20,094 nt of DNA from Didymodactylos carnosus (taxonomy: Eukaryota; Rotifera; Eurotatoria; Philodinida; Philodinidae): contig CAJNOQ010003498.1 of assembly GCA_905250885.1 (NCBI GenBank), positions 1 to 20,094 of the forward strand, in the 5' to 3' direction. Each line of letters begins with the position of its first letter. The first letter of the stretch is position 1. The translations under genes were made by a program, and so were the position numbers. Below, piece by piece: positions 1-9,995 of this stretch. The notes under the pieces were generated by a model. It did no database searches and was not told the DNA's origin. It worked only from the letters and a program-made list of their open reading frames with translations.

Positions 1-208
1 TTCTCGATGTGCTCTACAATGGAGACAGATCAGAAAAAAGTTTTGAAACAAAATGTTTCTGGCGCTGGAAACCTGGTTTCCCAGAAATTCGGTACTCGCA
101 AGGCCTAGCGGCTCGTCTTATGCCGATATTCGGATTCAGCACTATTTTTTACCTATACTCCACTAGATTTCATTAAAAAACGATTGGTCAGTTACATATG
201 TTCCCTCG
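1..208. mobile_element. Truncated end of a foldback element (family F1)
   Basis: Seen: the segment aligns with the right end of the complete element at 18830-19442. Shared pieces in the same order are the 'GGTTTCCCAGAA'-like core edge near 75-88, 'ATATTCGG..TCAGCA' near 126-142, 'CTATACTCCACTAGATTTC' near 154-172 and the terminal 'TTCCCTCG' ending at 208. The other arm lies outside the window, so neither the hairpin nor a target duplication can be verified; the base triplet after the end is TCA. No coding content. Inference: a diverged copy of the same non-autonomous family, judged from similarity to the copies at 11391 and 18830. Confidence 0.7.
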
Positions 209-902
209 TCAGTCGGCTTAATAACACGACTGGTCGTTTCACTCGGTCGGCTGAACTAGATTACAATTACGCTACGCACAAGTTGCAATGTCGACAAGCA
301 CTGCGTTCTAGTTATTACTCCATAACTAGTTTCCACCTCAGTGCGCATAGAGATTAGGAATAACAATGACTCATGTTTAATATAAATCACACAGGCAAAA
401 GAGAGCGAGTGAGAATTATATTTTTTCTCAAGAACAAATGGTGTCAGATGATCAACTCTTATAAATATACGAAAAGGTTTTACATGCAAAACACATTTTT
501 CTTCCACTTATGGAGCTTACGGCGCCTAACCTGAACGTTTGTTTGAAAAAAAAACGTGTAACTATCAGTCTGCACTACAAAGAGAATATCCTCTTGTTTC
601 CAGAAGTTTTATATGTTGTGTAGTTCTCTAAATCACGCGACTCATATTTTTTGCACAAAAGTGGTGAACAAAAATAAAAAACAAAATTTCCTGCAAAAAC
701 TCATAATGTCTGTCGATGTAATGAGTTTGACAACTTTTATTACTTATTTATATATTTTCTTTCAAGAAGTTTAACCTATTAAGCAAGAAGCAACTGTGTT
801 TTTGTTTGCTAATTTTAATCTATTAATTAAATATTTAATTAATTATGTATTTTTCCTGTTATTAGTTGCTAGCTTCTACTTAACAACAAGAGGTATCTGA
901 CA
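209..902. other. Non-coding AT-rich stretch
   Basis: No exon, RNA gene or repeat that I recognise. The only open frame of note (256-507, minus) has no family motif, no splice context and low-complexity composition, so I treat it as chance. The part from about 780 to 850 is nearly pure A/T. Confidence 0.5.
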
Positions 903-1741
903 AAGGAGGGGAATCCGTATAAGCTAAGGATTCGGCCCATTTTTTGGGAGGGTGCTCCAAATGGTTCTGTGAGAAGCGAAAAGTACAAATACTCGATTTT
1001 AAGTGCTTTTGGATAGCTCCCACTCTGTCAGGCCTGATAGCATGTGGATTCGGAGACTGACACTAACGAGCACCATTAGGATCCTTATAATATACTTCTC
1101 TCTGAAATTTTAGGGGTGTACAAAGAAATCGACATATACATAAAAAGCTGTTTCAATCCTCTACAACCTGGTCTTTTCAGAATATGTTCGCTGATTTGCA
1201 AAAAACTGCTCAAAGTACCGCTCACATGCTTTTTGGAACTTTAGATTTTAACGTAAAAATTAACATATCAATCTGATTTTTAAGTCAAAATCTGAAGTTC
1301 TAGAAACCGTGTGAGCAGTACCTAGTTCGAATCCATTTTTTACGTAGCTTACAACTATTACATTGGTTTTGATATTAAATATTGTTCCGATGACGAAATT
1401 GAGCAAATACCACTCGAAACCTCCCTGCAAGAAATACCAAAACGTCTTTCACTTTTTTTCAAATCAGTGAAAATATTCTGAAAAGACCAGGTTGTAGAGT
1501 ATTGAAACAGCTTTTTATGTATATGTCGATTTCTTTGTACACCCCTAAAATTTCAGAGAGAAGTATATTATAAGGATCCTAATGGTGCTCGTTAGTGTCA
1601 GTCTTCGAATCCACACGCTATCAGGCCTGACAGAGTGGGAACTATCCAAAAGCACTTAAAATCGAGTATTTGTACTTTTCGCTTCTCACAGAACCATTTG
1701 GAGCTCCCTTCCAAAAAATGCGTCGAATCCTTAGCCTCCTT
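903..1741. mobile_element. 839-bp long inverted-repeat element (family A)
   Basis: Seen: 903-1210 is the reverse complement of about 1452-1741 with roughly 90% matching by eye. Pairing examples are 'CCTGGTCTTTTCAGAATA' (from about 1167) with its complement near 1475-1492, and 'ACCATTAGGATCCTTATAA' with its complement near 1570. The left arm carries a 14-bp insertion (about 910-923) absent from the right arm. A second, smaller inverted repeat is nested inside: about 1210-1250 pairs with 1285-1330, leaving 1336-1451 unpaired. No open frame of useful length. No convincing target duplication was found, so the exact ends are uncertain by a few bases. Inference: a non-autonomous foldback DNA transposon, unrelated in sequence to the other inverted repeats here. 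Confidence 0.8.
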
Positions 1742-2316
1742 ATGTTTGAATTAAGACACAGGTTTTCAACTGATATTATTTAATATAATTTTTTTGTCAT
1801 TCAATTGGTTTTATTGATCATCTTGAAGGTATCATTGATTAATAGACCATTAGCTGGCCAATTCTTTTTCAAACAATGACGATTATCAAATGGTAAAATA
1901 ATTCACCTTATTCAGCTGCTTACTACTGTGCGCTATAGTGAATCCGTTCTGATCATCTTGTCGAACCGTCTCTCACATTGGATTCAGAACTCATTTGCTG
2001 ATATTATAAATGTATTATTACTGTAACACATTTCAAAACCAAAACATGCGTCTTGTACTTAGACGTACTACTTATAGTTCGAGTTTTTATCATGCTATGC
2101 GCTGATGCTTTTTATTAATAAATTAACCAAATTATATAACTGATGCAATTTTAGCTTCAAAAGAGGCTACCAAAACACAACCATATCAACATCGTTGAAC
2201 ACAGTGAGAAAGTACGGATACCACCAAGACAGTCAAAGCTGTGGGATACGCGATGATGATATCTATAACTTCTAACTAATCAAATAGTATAAACAAATGA
2301 CGTCTAAGTATATCAC
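1742..2316. other. Non-coding spacer between two foldback elements
   Basis: I searched the minus strand for the missing C-terminal EF-hand exons of the neighbouring calcium-sensor gene and found no canonical 12-residue loop in any frame. No other gene or RNA is recognised. Confidence 0.45.
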
Positions 2317-3135
2317 GAATGTATCATAAAGAATTGCAGTCTCAATATTTTCAAATTTTCTCCTCTTTCTTAACCTTAATCAAGCTTATTTCTCACCAAA
2401 AAAAAACCATTCAATTTTCTACAAAAAAAATTATTGGCTGTTTTATTTCGCAATCTGAAGGTGAAAAATGACACGAGAATTTGTGCTAAGTATCAAAATA
2501 GATAAAAAGTAAGTTGAAAAACAGTTAAAGTAAATAGTTAAGTGTTTAAAATTTTATTATTTTTTTTCAAATTTCCTAGAACTTCGAAGATTTTATCAGT
2601 AAGTTGTGACCTTCGATAAAAGAAGTGTAGTTTACTCAAACTTCATCATTTCAAGTTGAATGTTTTCATTTTGAAGATAAATAGGTAATCTTTATTATCG
2701 AATCATTAAGATCTGAAAAAACGTTTTTCTGCTATAACGGACAAATAAGATCCCAAATTGTTGCCGCTCTCGCGCGACGCCCGAAAACCACTCCTTGTAT
2801 TGAATATTTTAATTCAAACACATTTTGTGGTGCGCAATGAGAAAGAGTATACTAAGTTTACACAAAAATTTGCTCAAACGGCGTTCTCATGATTGTGAAA
2901 CTATTCAAAAAAAATTAAACTCTATTTGAGAAAAGACATTCTTTTTCCATCCATTTTGATACTTAGCACAAATTTTCGTGTCATTTTTCACCTTCAGATT
3001 TTGAAATGAAACAGTCAATAACTTTTTTTTAGAAATTGAATAAAGAATCTTTTGGTGAAAAATAAGCTTGATCAAGTTTAAGAAAGAGAAGAAAAATTGA
3101 AAATACTGAGGTTGAAACTCTTTGTGACATACCCA
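2317..3135. mobile_element. About 815-bp inverted-repeat element (family B)
   Basis: Seen: 2321-2509 pairs with 2941-3132 as reverse complements at roughly 80-85% by eye, for example 'GGTGAAAAATGACACGA' at 2460-2476 against its complement near 2978-2994, and 'TTGTGCTAAGTATCAAAAT' against its complement near 2953-2971. The centre (2510-2940) is unpaired and shows no coding frame. The 7-bp word ATATCAC occurs at 2310-2316 and again at 3136-3142, immediately outside the paired ends, and may be the target duplication. Inference: a non-autonomous DNA transposon of unknown superfamily, lying downstream of the incomplete calcium-sensor gene. Confidence 0.75.
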
Positions 3136-3516
3136 ATATCACCTAGTCTTCAATTTTCTAACTTATATGAAAACTTCCTCTAATTACTCTTAAAAAAATA
3201 ATGTGCTTGTAACTTGAAATTTCTCTCAATATTCAAACTACGAAAAAAACGTTTTTCACTCTCGTAACAAAGGTATATCTCCTATGTTTTACTGTGCTAC
3301 TTCCGAATCTTGACAGGAACTACTACTAAACCCCCTCACCCCCCAAGTGTACTTCTTCAAACGTTAACTTCAACTCTCTCGCTCTAGTTCAACTTTATAT
3401 GATATTAAAAAATTTGCAAAAGTGTACAATTCGATTGTTTCTGATCGTCCCTTTTGCATGAATTATAGCAAAGGATAATCTATAATAAAAATATTTTTCT
3501 GTTAAATTATACTCAC
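3136..3516. other. Region just 3' of the last recognised calcium-sensor exon
   Basis: A good donor, GTGAGT, starts at 3516 on the minus strand, but no downstream acceptor leads to a recognisable continuation of EF-hand 3. The nearest AG, at 3480-3481, would give a 37-bp intron, shorter than any other intron in the window, and the frame behind it is not EF-hand-like. Without splicing, translation would stop after four more codons at 3502-3504. Confidence 0.45.
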
Positions 3517-4716
3517 CACGCCGTTTTTATTCATATCTAAACAACGAGAAAACAAATAGCAATTCAAAAATTCATCAAATTGATCTATACGTACCGTACA
3601 TATCAAAAGCAAGTCGAAGTTTTTCTCGGACATCTAAAACATAGAGTATACGTACAATAGTACAGTTGAAAAAAAATTAGGCCTGTCTTTAATACATACT
3701 TCCATTACTAGTAATATTCACGGCAATTAAAAATTCAAAAAAATCGATATAACCATTGTCATCGCTATCTAAGCATAACGGTATCTATCGTCATATAGAT
3801 GTCACTAGTTTAGACACAAAATGTGTAGTCTACATACCGAATGTCTTGAAAACTTGTGTACAAAACTTTTCAGCTTTTCCTTCAGGATAAAATTTCTAAA
3901 CAGAAAAAAAGATACAAAATGTACTCGTAATAGGAAAAAAAAATTCCACTTTCTCACGAACTTTATAAACTTCAAGAAATTTTTTCTTGTCCAGCTTTCC
4001 GTTCGGACAATCTCTACAAAGAAAGAGAAAAAAAAAATTATACTTTAAAAATAATATGAAAAAGTAGTAGTTTGTGTCCCATATAAAAACTCAGCAAGAA
4101 AAGGAAAAATGAGAGATAAGACGAAAAGCAGGAATTTCATTACGATGGTGGCTAAAGCAAGATATCTTATAACCGTTGATGTTTAGTAATTCATACATCA
4201 TAATGTTACAATTCGTCCTTCGTTATCGTCTGATTTATGACAATAACGACGGCAGAAGTTTTATGTATAGAAATAAATAGTTTTATTAAAAATTTCTGTA
4301 AGAAAGTCTAGGCTGTCAACAAATTTTTAGATAAGTTTTCTAGAAAAATTCTTAGTGAGAGGAGAATCCTCACTAACGCCACTTGGCTAAACGAAAATAA
4401 ATCATGTAAGGATTCTTTTCTGACCATCACCACTATTGGTGATTGAACTTCAAAACAAAACGTCTATTTATTTCTTTTAGCGAAAATGACAGTAGAGAAA
4501 AGAAAAAGAAAACTATTGATAATTACTGAAGAAATCCTTGATGCCAATCCTAGAAGAAAAGAAACAATGAATTGTTTATATTCTTATCAGATAAATACAA
4601 TCACTAACCTGTATTTGTTGACGAGAATAAGTTGTGTTGTTCGTTAATCTGTCAACTTCTTCATCAGTCAATTGCGTTAGATCTTTTTTCGTACTCTTTG
4701 CGCTTTTTTGTCCCAT
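3517..4716 (-). CDS. Neuronal calcium sensor family EF-hand protein, C-terminus missing
   Basis: Exons (minus): 4609-4716, 4527-4549, 3962-4013, 3838-3895, 3700-3768, 3595-3633, 3517-3536; together 123 codons in continuous phase. Family members are myristoylated Ca2+ sensors at membranes that regulate channels, receptors and kinases. Seen: N-terminus MGQKSAK (Gly2 suits N-myristoylation), DWHQGFLQ (38-44 region) followed by DCPNGKL, the family's inactive first EF-hand with its Cys-Pro; then KTF and a canonical second loop, DSDDNGYIDFFE, all Ca2+ ligands present; then REKLRLAFDMY and the start of a third loop, DMNKNGV. The family is normally about 190 aa, so the rest of EF3 and all of EF4 (about 65 aa) are absent here. 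Intron 2 is long (513 bp); the others are 58-69 bp. Similar to NCS-1, neurocalcin and hippocalcin; I cannot assign the subtype. Either the remaining exons lie beyond the two foldback elements, outside the window, or the gene is truncated. Confidence 0.88.
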
Positions 4717-4773
4717 TCTTATGATTTGTATGTTTTATAAAACTTTATCAAAAATGATATGTATTTGTTTTTT

Positions 4774-4786
4774 CTACAATTAATCT
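4774..4786 (-). promoter_or_regulatory. Putative splice acceptor upstream of the calcium-sensor ATG
   Basis: On the minus strand a run of T residues ends in AATAG at 4785-4786, about 68 bases before the ATG at 4716; a second AG follows at 4774-4775. This could close a 5' UTR intron or accept a trans-spliced leader. No leader sequence is present in genomic DNA, so the choice cannot be made here. Confidence 0.35.
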
Positions 4787-6619
4787 ATTAAAAAAAAAAC
4801 AAGGTGAAATTATTTTTGATTATTTCGTAAAATAAAAACAACGATATGTATGATGTAAAATAATTGATAAAAAGACTTTTCTAAATCTGTTGTTATATAC
4901 TATATTTATAATGTTGAATGTTATTAACGCAATAGATAAAGACAACATAACGTAACAATAAAAGAAGTAGAAAAAAACTATCCATGAGGGTTTTTTTGTT
5001 GCGTTTATTCTTTCTTTCGACGGCAAAGAATCTTTTTTCCGAAGCGTTATAGATGTCAAAAAAATGCAGTTACTAATAGAAGAAAATGTTTTTTTGCTTA
5101 TCTGTTCTTTCAATATATTTTGCGTTGATGCAACAATACAAGAATGAATTGTGGCAAACCGCTCTCTTATTGGAAGACTATATCTCTATACCACATTCAT
5201 TTGATTAATCAAAGATTTTTTTAAAGCGAGCAAGAGAGAGAGAGAGACAGAGAGGGAGAGAGAGAGAGAGGGAGGAAGAGAGAGAGGTCAATCACACGTG
5301 TATAGACGATATGTAGTCTATAGTTCATCGTACTATTCTTAGTGTTGTTTAAAATAGTTGAAAGAGGGAAGGAAACAGAAAATATAAAATGATGGCGCCT
5401 ATTTTTCACGAGAATAATAATAACACTCAATTTATTTTTCTTTCTTTCTCTTATTATAGTTTTATTTCATATAGGAAATAGAGGCAATATGACTTGTACA
5501 TAGCAAGTATTATCGACCTTTCGTTCGCTAAAAACGTGACTAATGGTATGATCTTTTGTACATAAATTATATCACTGCCGCCATGGCTATAGTAACATCG
5601 AGTGCAAACGTTAAAAGCCAATCGTTACAACCCATGTAAAAATCAAAAACTTTCTTTGATTATGGAACATTACTGCTAAAGATTATAAAAATTGTTGTAT
5701 GAATAAATAGCAGTTACTATAGGACTCTTGATCTGAATTCTACTTTTTTTTAATCGGAAAAAAAAAGAAAAATACTCATATAGCAATTGACGGAAATAAT
5801 ACACCTAGCTTATTAATGTGAAAAGAAAAGATGAACTTGAAAAGACCGAATCTCATATGTCTGTGAGAGAGTGAAGTAGAAGATCTTTTCTTTCATAATT
5901 CTGAAAACTCTCGAGTTCAGATTTCTGAGTGTCGTCCTTAAAAGAGGTATTATATTATAAAAAGGATATTGGGTTATACGTATTGATGAATCTGGTAACA
6001 TATCAATAGATAAGAAAAAATTATACTACATTACACTCTCTTCTAATAAACAAATCAATAAGAAAGTGAAGGATGGCAAACACAACCTAATTAATAAAAT
6101 GTATGCATGCATGCAATAGTAAAAAGAACTAGTTTTTACATCCTGCACTTTTGCTATTTTCTCCTATCTGTATTTGATTATATACAACAACATAAACTTA
6201 GTTAACATAGAACGGTACAATATGCACAAAACAAAACGTCAACTAATTTATCTGTTTTTTATTCGAATTTTTCACTCATTTAAACTGAGATACATTTAAT
6301 CTTAATCTTTTATTCCATAGATTATTGTTATATTTATATTATACAAAGGATTTTATTCTCTGTGTGTTCAAAACATTTTAGCCTCTCCACCTGTCCGTCC
6401 TGTAAATAAAATTTAAATAAATTTTTTTTGTCGAACAAATACGTATCACAATGACAGCTGCATTCAAACATCTGCTGATAATTCTAGTTTCAACTACAAG
6501 AAGACGCGCATCAATTATGCAACGGATTTTAAGGCATAATAAAATGTATACTATAATATAAAGTGTTTGTTTGTTTGATTGTTATGCTATACAAATCCAC
6601 ATGCTTAATCCCAGAGCAA
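4787..6619. other. Intergenic AT-rich region
   Basis: No gene, RNA or transposon that I recognise. Open frames on the minus strand (4820-5113, 5221-5430, 5813-6001) lack family motifs; one of them is simply the translation of the GA repeat. Minor items: an alternating ATGC palindrome near 6100-6115 and a perfect vertebrate-style start context, GCCGCCATGG, at about 5577-5587 that opens only an 18-codon frame. Confidence 0.5.
5225..5287. repeat. (GA)n microsatellite
   Basis: An imperfect GA/GGA purine tract of about 60 bp lies some 510 bp upstream of the calcium-sensor start codon. GA tracts can bind GAGA-type factors in some animals, but nothing here shows a regulatory role. A shorter tract of the same kind lies at about 8728-8752. 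Confidence 0.85.
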
Positions 6620-6768
6620 CCAAATTTTGCATGGGATCCACATTCATCAAGAGGAAGACCGCAGGCTATGTGCGATCCCAAAATTTCCACCCACAGGAGG
6701 ATCTCCCTTGGTAAATATATATATATCGTTGAAATTCTTTCCCGTGCAACGCCGGGTAAATTTTCTAG
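6620..6768 (+). mobile_element. Helitron 3' terminus (5' end not located)
   Basis: Seen: CCCGTGCAACGCCGGG at 6741-6756 can fold as CCCG-(T)-GC / GC-CGGG; eight bases later comes CTAG at 6765-6768, followed by T. A subterminal hairpin about 10 nt before a terminal CTRR, inserted in front of T, is the diagnostic 3' end of Helitron rolling-circle transposons. Upstream, 6620-6643 and 6668-6686 form a second stem (TGGGATCCACAT pairing with ATGTGCGATCCCA). No Rep or helicase frame is present, so this is a non-autonomous or broken copy. The 5' TC end could not be placed; the start given is only the outer edge of the visible structure. Confidence 0.6.
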
Positions 6769-6942
6769 TATGTTATAGATCTGTAACGGCTAATTTCGAA
6801 GAGCTGTCGAACGTCTTTTTTGTAGAGTAACGTTAGTTCTGTAATTTATTGTGAATGAAACAAGTTTGAGGTTAAAGTTAGGAGTATCTCTTTTTTTCAC
6901 CTTCTTACCAAATCGAGAGCGAAAGTCCAATTGAGATAGAAC

Positions 6943-7582
6943 CAGAGTTGCCAGATGCTTAGGTCAGAAAAGCGGAATAAAAAATCGAAAGAGTGGAAAA
7001 AGGCGGAAACGCATTTTTCACCAAACGCAAAGGGGTATCAAAAAAATTTTTCTATTGGGGGCGGTTCCACTTAAGAAACACAAAAGAAGTACAAAACATC
7101 ATTTAAATCTTAATCCGAATCGATGTTGGCTTTTTGTGAATGCGCGTTTTTGATCGGCCATCATAAATTTCAAGAGTTATGTATTACAGGATAAAATTTA
7201 ATTCGAACCTTTCCCGCCTACAACAGCACTTAATGGTTAAGATTTTCTGACCGAGTTGGCTTCCTTGAAGATTTAGTATTGCACTATTTTTCATACTCCC
7301 TTTCAGCAGCACTTGAGACAAGCTAGTGTTTTTCTGTTACCGCTCACTTCCGGGGCAAATTTCTGATTTAGTTCCTAAAACAGTGCGCATCTGTTTTATA
7401 GAAGTTGCAAAAACATTGTTTTGACAGATCATTCAACGGCCAAAGGCGGCAAACTTTTTATGAGAAAATGTAAAAGTCTTCATTACAGGAAAAAGAACAA
7501 ATCCTCGAAAAGCGGACATTTTGCGGAAAAAACTACAGAAAGCGGAATTTGTCCGCAAAATGCGGACTATCTGGCAACTCTG
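6943..7582. mobile_element. 640-bp hAT-type MITE with perfect 8-bp target duplication
   Basis: Seen: a perfect 14-bp terminal inverted repeat, CAGAGTTGCCAGAT at 6943-6956 and its reverse complement at 7569-7582. Both ends are flanked by the identical 8-mer GATAGAAC (6935-6942 and 7583-7590). Subterminal GCGGA motifs cluster at both ends (about 6970-7010 and 7512-7567), as expected for transposase-binding repeats. An 8-bp duplication with a CAGxG-type terminus is characteristic of the hAT superfamily. The interior holds no transposase; two overlapping frames near the right end (7421-7727) run out through the terminus and are chance. The perfect TIR and duplication suggest a fairly recent insertion. 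Confidence 0.93.
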
Positions 7583-7590
7583 GATAGAAC

Positions 7591-9077
7591 ATCAAAACGA
7601 AAATCGATGTATTTTTGTCAAGAATTTTCTAACATGTTCTTCTATGGGGTTTCTGGAAAACAGCACATTACACAACCTTCCGGAAACTTTATCTGATCGG
7701 TTTCAAAAATTTACCACGGATACCTGAGATGATATCTCAGAATAGCGATTTTCCTTTTTTATTTTCGAGCTTTACTTCTCGAGATATAAAAAAAAATGGT
7801 AAAAGACCTAGATGGAATATAGGATTTTGGTTTTGAAAATCCCGTAACTCGGTAAGAATCAAAAACAAAAAAGGAAAATAACCGTTTTCCTTAAGTCCCA
7901 AGTACTTGTGGTAAAATGTTGACCTTGTCGGATGAAGTTTCGATGGAATCGTGGTGGTCATAGACTGGAATTACTACTGTTTCGAGCATTACAAATAACA
8001 TCAGACAAGACAGTTAACTGATGGCATTTGCAGCAATGCTTACATCTCCGTAAAAACGGTTCCAAAATTTTGAAAGACGTCTCATTAAGAATAGTATACT
8101 TTCCTCTATCAGATTATGTATAAAAAATATTTTTGAAGGAACTGGAAAAGAGAAAAATTTACGAAAACCCAAAAACTTGAGTGTTTTCAGCTTAGAAAAC
8201 TCATATAACTTTTTCCAAAACTACGAAATATAGTGGAATGCTGGAAGGGGTCATATTTTGTAGCACAAACTTTTCTCTACATTAATGTCTGTTCAACTCA
8301 AAATCGAAAAGTTCTACGGAAAGAGGGGGTTACCCTTAACAAAAGTACATGTACTTCAGAATTCGAGAACTGTGATTTATAATTAGTTACCAGTTATGTA
8401 ACTGTTCCTGATCATTCTTCACCAGAACACCAAAAAAAGATTTACAATTTATTTTACATTTATTTTACTCATGATTATGATTTCTGAATAATTGGTGAAA
8501 TAGTCGGTGAAAAAGCGTGTCCAATCACTATATGCTGATCGTATCAATAAGAGAAAATCTATAGATTGGTATTATTAATAATCATTGAAAATGAATAAGA
8601 TTTTAAATATGAATTTATGTTGAATTAAGCATTTTTTCTGAGCGTGAGATTGCCAGATCATTTCTTTTATTGGTGTTCCTTATTTCGAATCAGTAGAACA
8701 GTTTTATGAAGTAAGAAGTAGACATTGAGAGAAAGAGAGAGCGAGAGAGAAATCAAGAAATCGATTTGAACGTTGTTTAGACTAGAAGTGATATCTCGTG
8801 ATCTACCACCCACAATTATAAGTAGGACAACTTCTGCAACCACATTCACATAATCTTGATTGATGCACAAACCATTTTTCATCGGCAGTCTTCCCGAGAA
8901 CGGCTACCAGCTCACAAGCAGGTGACAGGATCCAACAGTTTCGTTAAAAATAGCGCACAATTTGATTAGAGTTAATAGATTAAAGTTGGACAAACTAAAA
9001 TGCATCAACTGTATTGTGTTTTATGTTAGTATTAAAGTGTAACCACTATTCACGCTAAAAAATAATGTATAGCAAAT
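7591..9077. other. Non-coding region, possibly old repeats
   Basis: No gene recognised on either strand. A small palindrome, CTGAGATGATATCTCAG, sits at about 7724-7740. The stretches 7740-7900 and 8150-8340 have the homopolymer-rich, non-coding look of the foldback elements, but I find no partner arm in the window and cannot call them. A GA tract lies at about 8728-8752. The minus frame at 8667-8882 crosses that tract and shows no domain. Confidence 0.4.
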
Positions 9078-9429
9078 TGCGACACTTTTTGCGATACTTT
9101 TATCCGCTACAATGGGTGTTCACTGCGACACTTTTTTCCCATTAGCACTGTGACATTTCCTCTGCGACAAAGATGTGACGCTTTATTTGGCATTACTTAG
9201 CTAGCTTCACCTATTATTTCATCTAATCTGATGAAAGTGTTATTTTTTGTACAATCTGAAAGTACTAAAGAACATCCAAGAATGTTTTTTAGCAATAATT
9301 TTCCTCGATATTTTCCCTCACCCTTAACAACGTCCAACAACTGCGACAGTTAAATTGCAACACTTCAAAGTGCGACATATATTTCCCACACAAGGTGCGA
9401 TACATTCTACTGCGACGCATTTTTGCGAT
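9078..9429 (+). repeat. Degenerate TGCGAC / TGCGAT motif array
   Basis: Seen: twelve copies of TGYRAY-type hexamers in the same orientation, in two blocks. Block 1: 9078, 9090, 9124, 9149, 9163, 9174. Block 2: 9342, 9356, 9371, 9396, 9411, 9424. Most are followed by AC or ACTTT. The first pair (9078/9090) and the last pair (9411/9424) are nearly the same phrase, TGCGACxCxTTTTTGCGATAC. CpG is otherwise rare in the window, so the clustering is not a composition effect. About 160 bp of ordinary AT-rich sequence separates the blocks. Function unknown: decayed tandem repeat, protein-binding cluster or subterminal motifs of an old transposon. Confidence 0.6.
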
Positions 9430-9995
9430 ACATTATTTTTTTGTGTTTGATACAGAAATAACAATATTTCTGTGCAATTACCTTCTAATTTTAACAACAT
9501 GAGAGCTTCCGTAATTGTACTGAGTAGATCATTAACCTATTCGTCATAAATTCCTGTTATTTTGAAAGTACTATAGATGCTCACACTATTTTTTCTTCCT
9601 TTCCTTTTCCTTTGGAAAAGTGGAATTAAATTCTTATTGCCAGCAGCTTATATTTAAAGTTAAACATATGTATAAGTGAGCAAAGAGGTTTCAAGACTAC
9701 TTCCCAGTTTTATTCTTATAAATAGATGTAACTTTGATATTTCTCAACACAGATCATCATCCCAACATAAATCATACTCCACTATATACTGTCAAACGGA
9801 GAATTGCAAAGAGACGAACAACAAGAGAGACGACGAATCGGCATGTCTGTACGCTAAGGATAGGAAGAATACATAAATCAACAAGTAAACACTTAAAATA
9901 CGAACTGTGTTTCTTGCTTGACACTTTATGGAAAATAGTTGATTACGACCAGGAGTGTCATGAATCTCTTCTGGTGTTGTTACTCCCGGTGTCAG
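9430..9995. other. Non-coding stretch upstream of the retroelement remnant
   Basis: The reverse transcriptase that should precede the Penelope-like tail is not recognisable here. Several overlapping plus-strand frames (9676-9876, 9734-10000) carry no convincing polymerase motif. It may be very decayed retroelement sequence. Confidence 0.35.

Noticed and set aside
1320-1340. AGTTCGAATCC, resembling a tRNA B box
   Set aside because: It lies within the inner hairpin of element A, with no A box or cloverleaf around it.
2640-2680. Minus-strand codons resembling I-x-x-E-M of an EF-hand helix
   Set aside because: The spacing is one residue short, there is no acceptor, and a stop follows a few codons later; it is also inside element B.
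3421-3480. Possible next calcium-sensor exon after AG at 3480
   Set aside because: It needs a 37-bp intron, far below the 51-bp minimum elsewhere in the window, and its translation does not complete the EF-hand.
3821-4048. Plus-strand frame of 75 aa
   Set aside because: It is the antisense of the calcium-sensor exons at 3838-3895 and 3962-4013.
7421-7727. Two overlapping plus-strand frames near the hAT MITE end
   Set aside because: They cross the terminal repeat and the target duplication, so they cannot be an element gene, and no domain is seen.
8667-8882. 71-aa minus-strand frame
   Set aside because: Part of it is translation of a GA microsatellite and the rest shows no family features.
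9078-9429. CRISPR-like array
   Set aside because: The motifs are only about 6-8 bp, degenerate and irregularly spaced, in a eukaryotic sequence; there are no true spacers or direct repeats.
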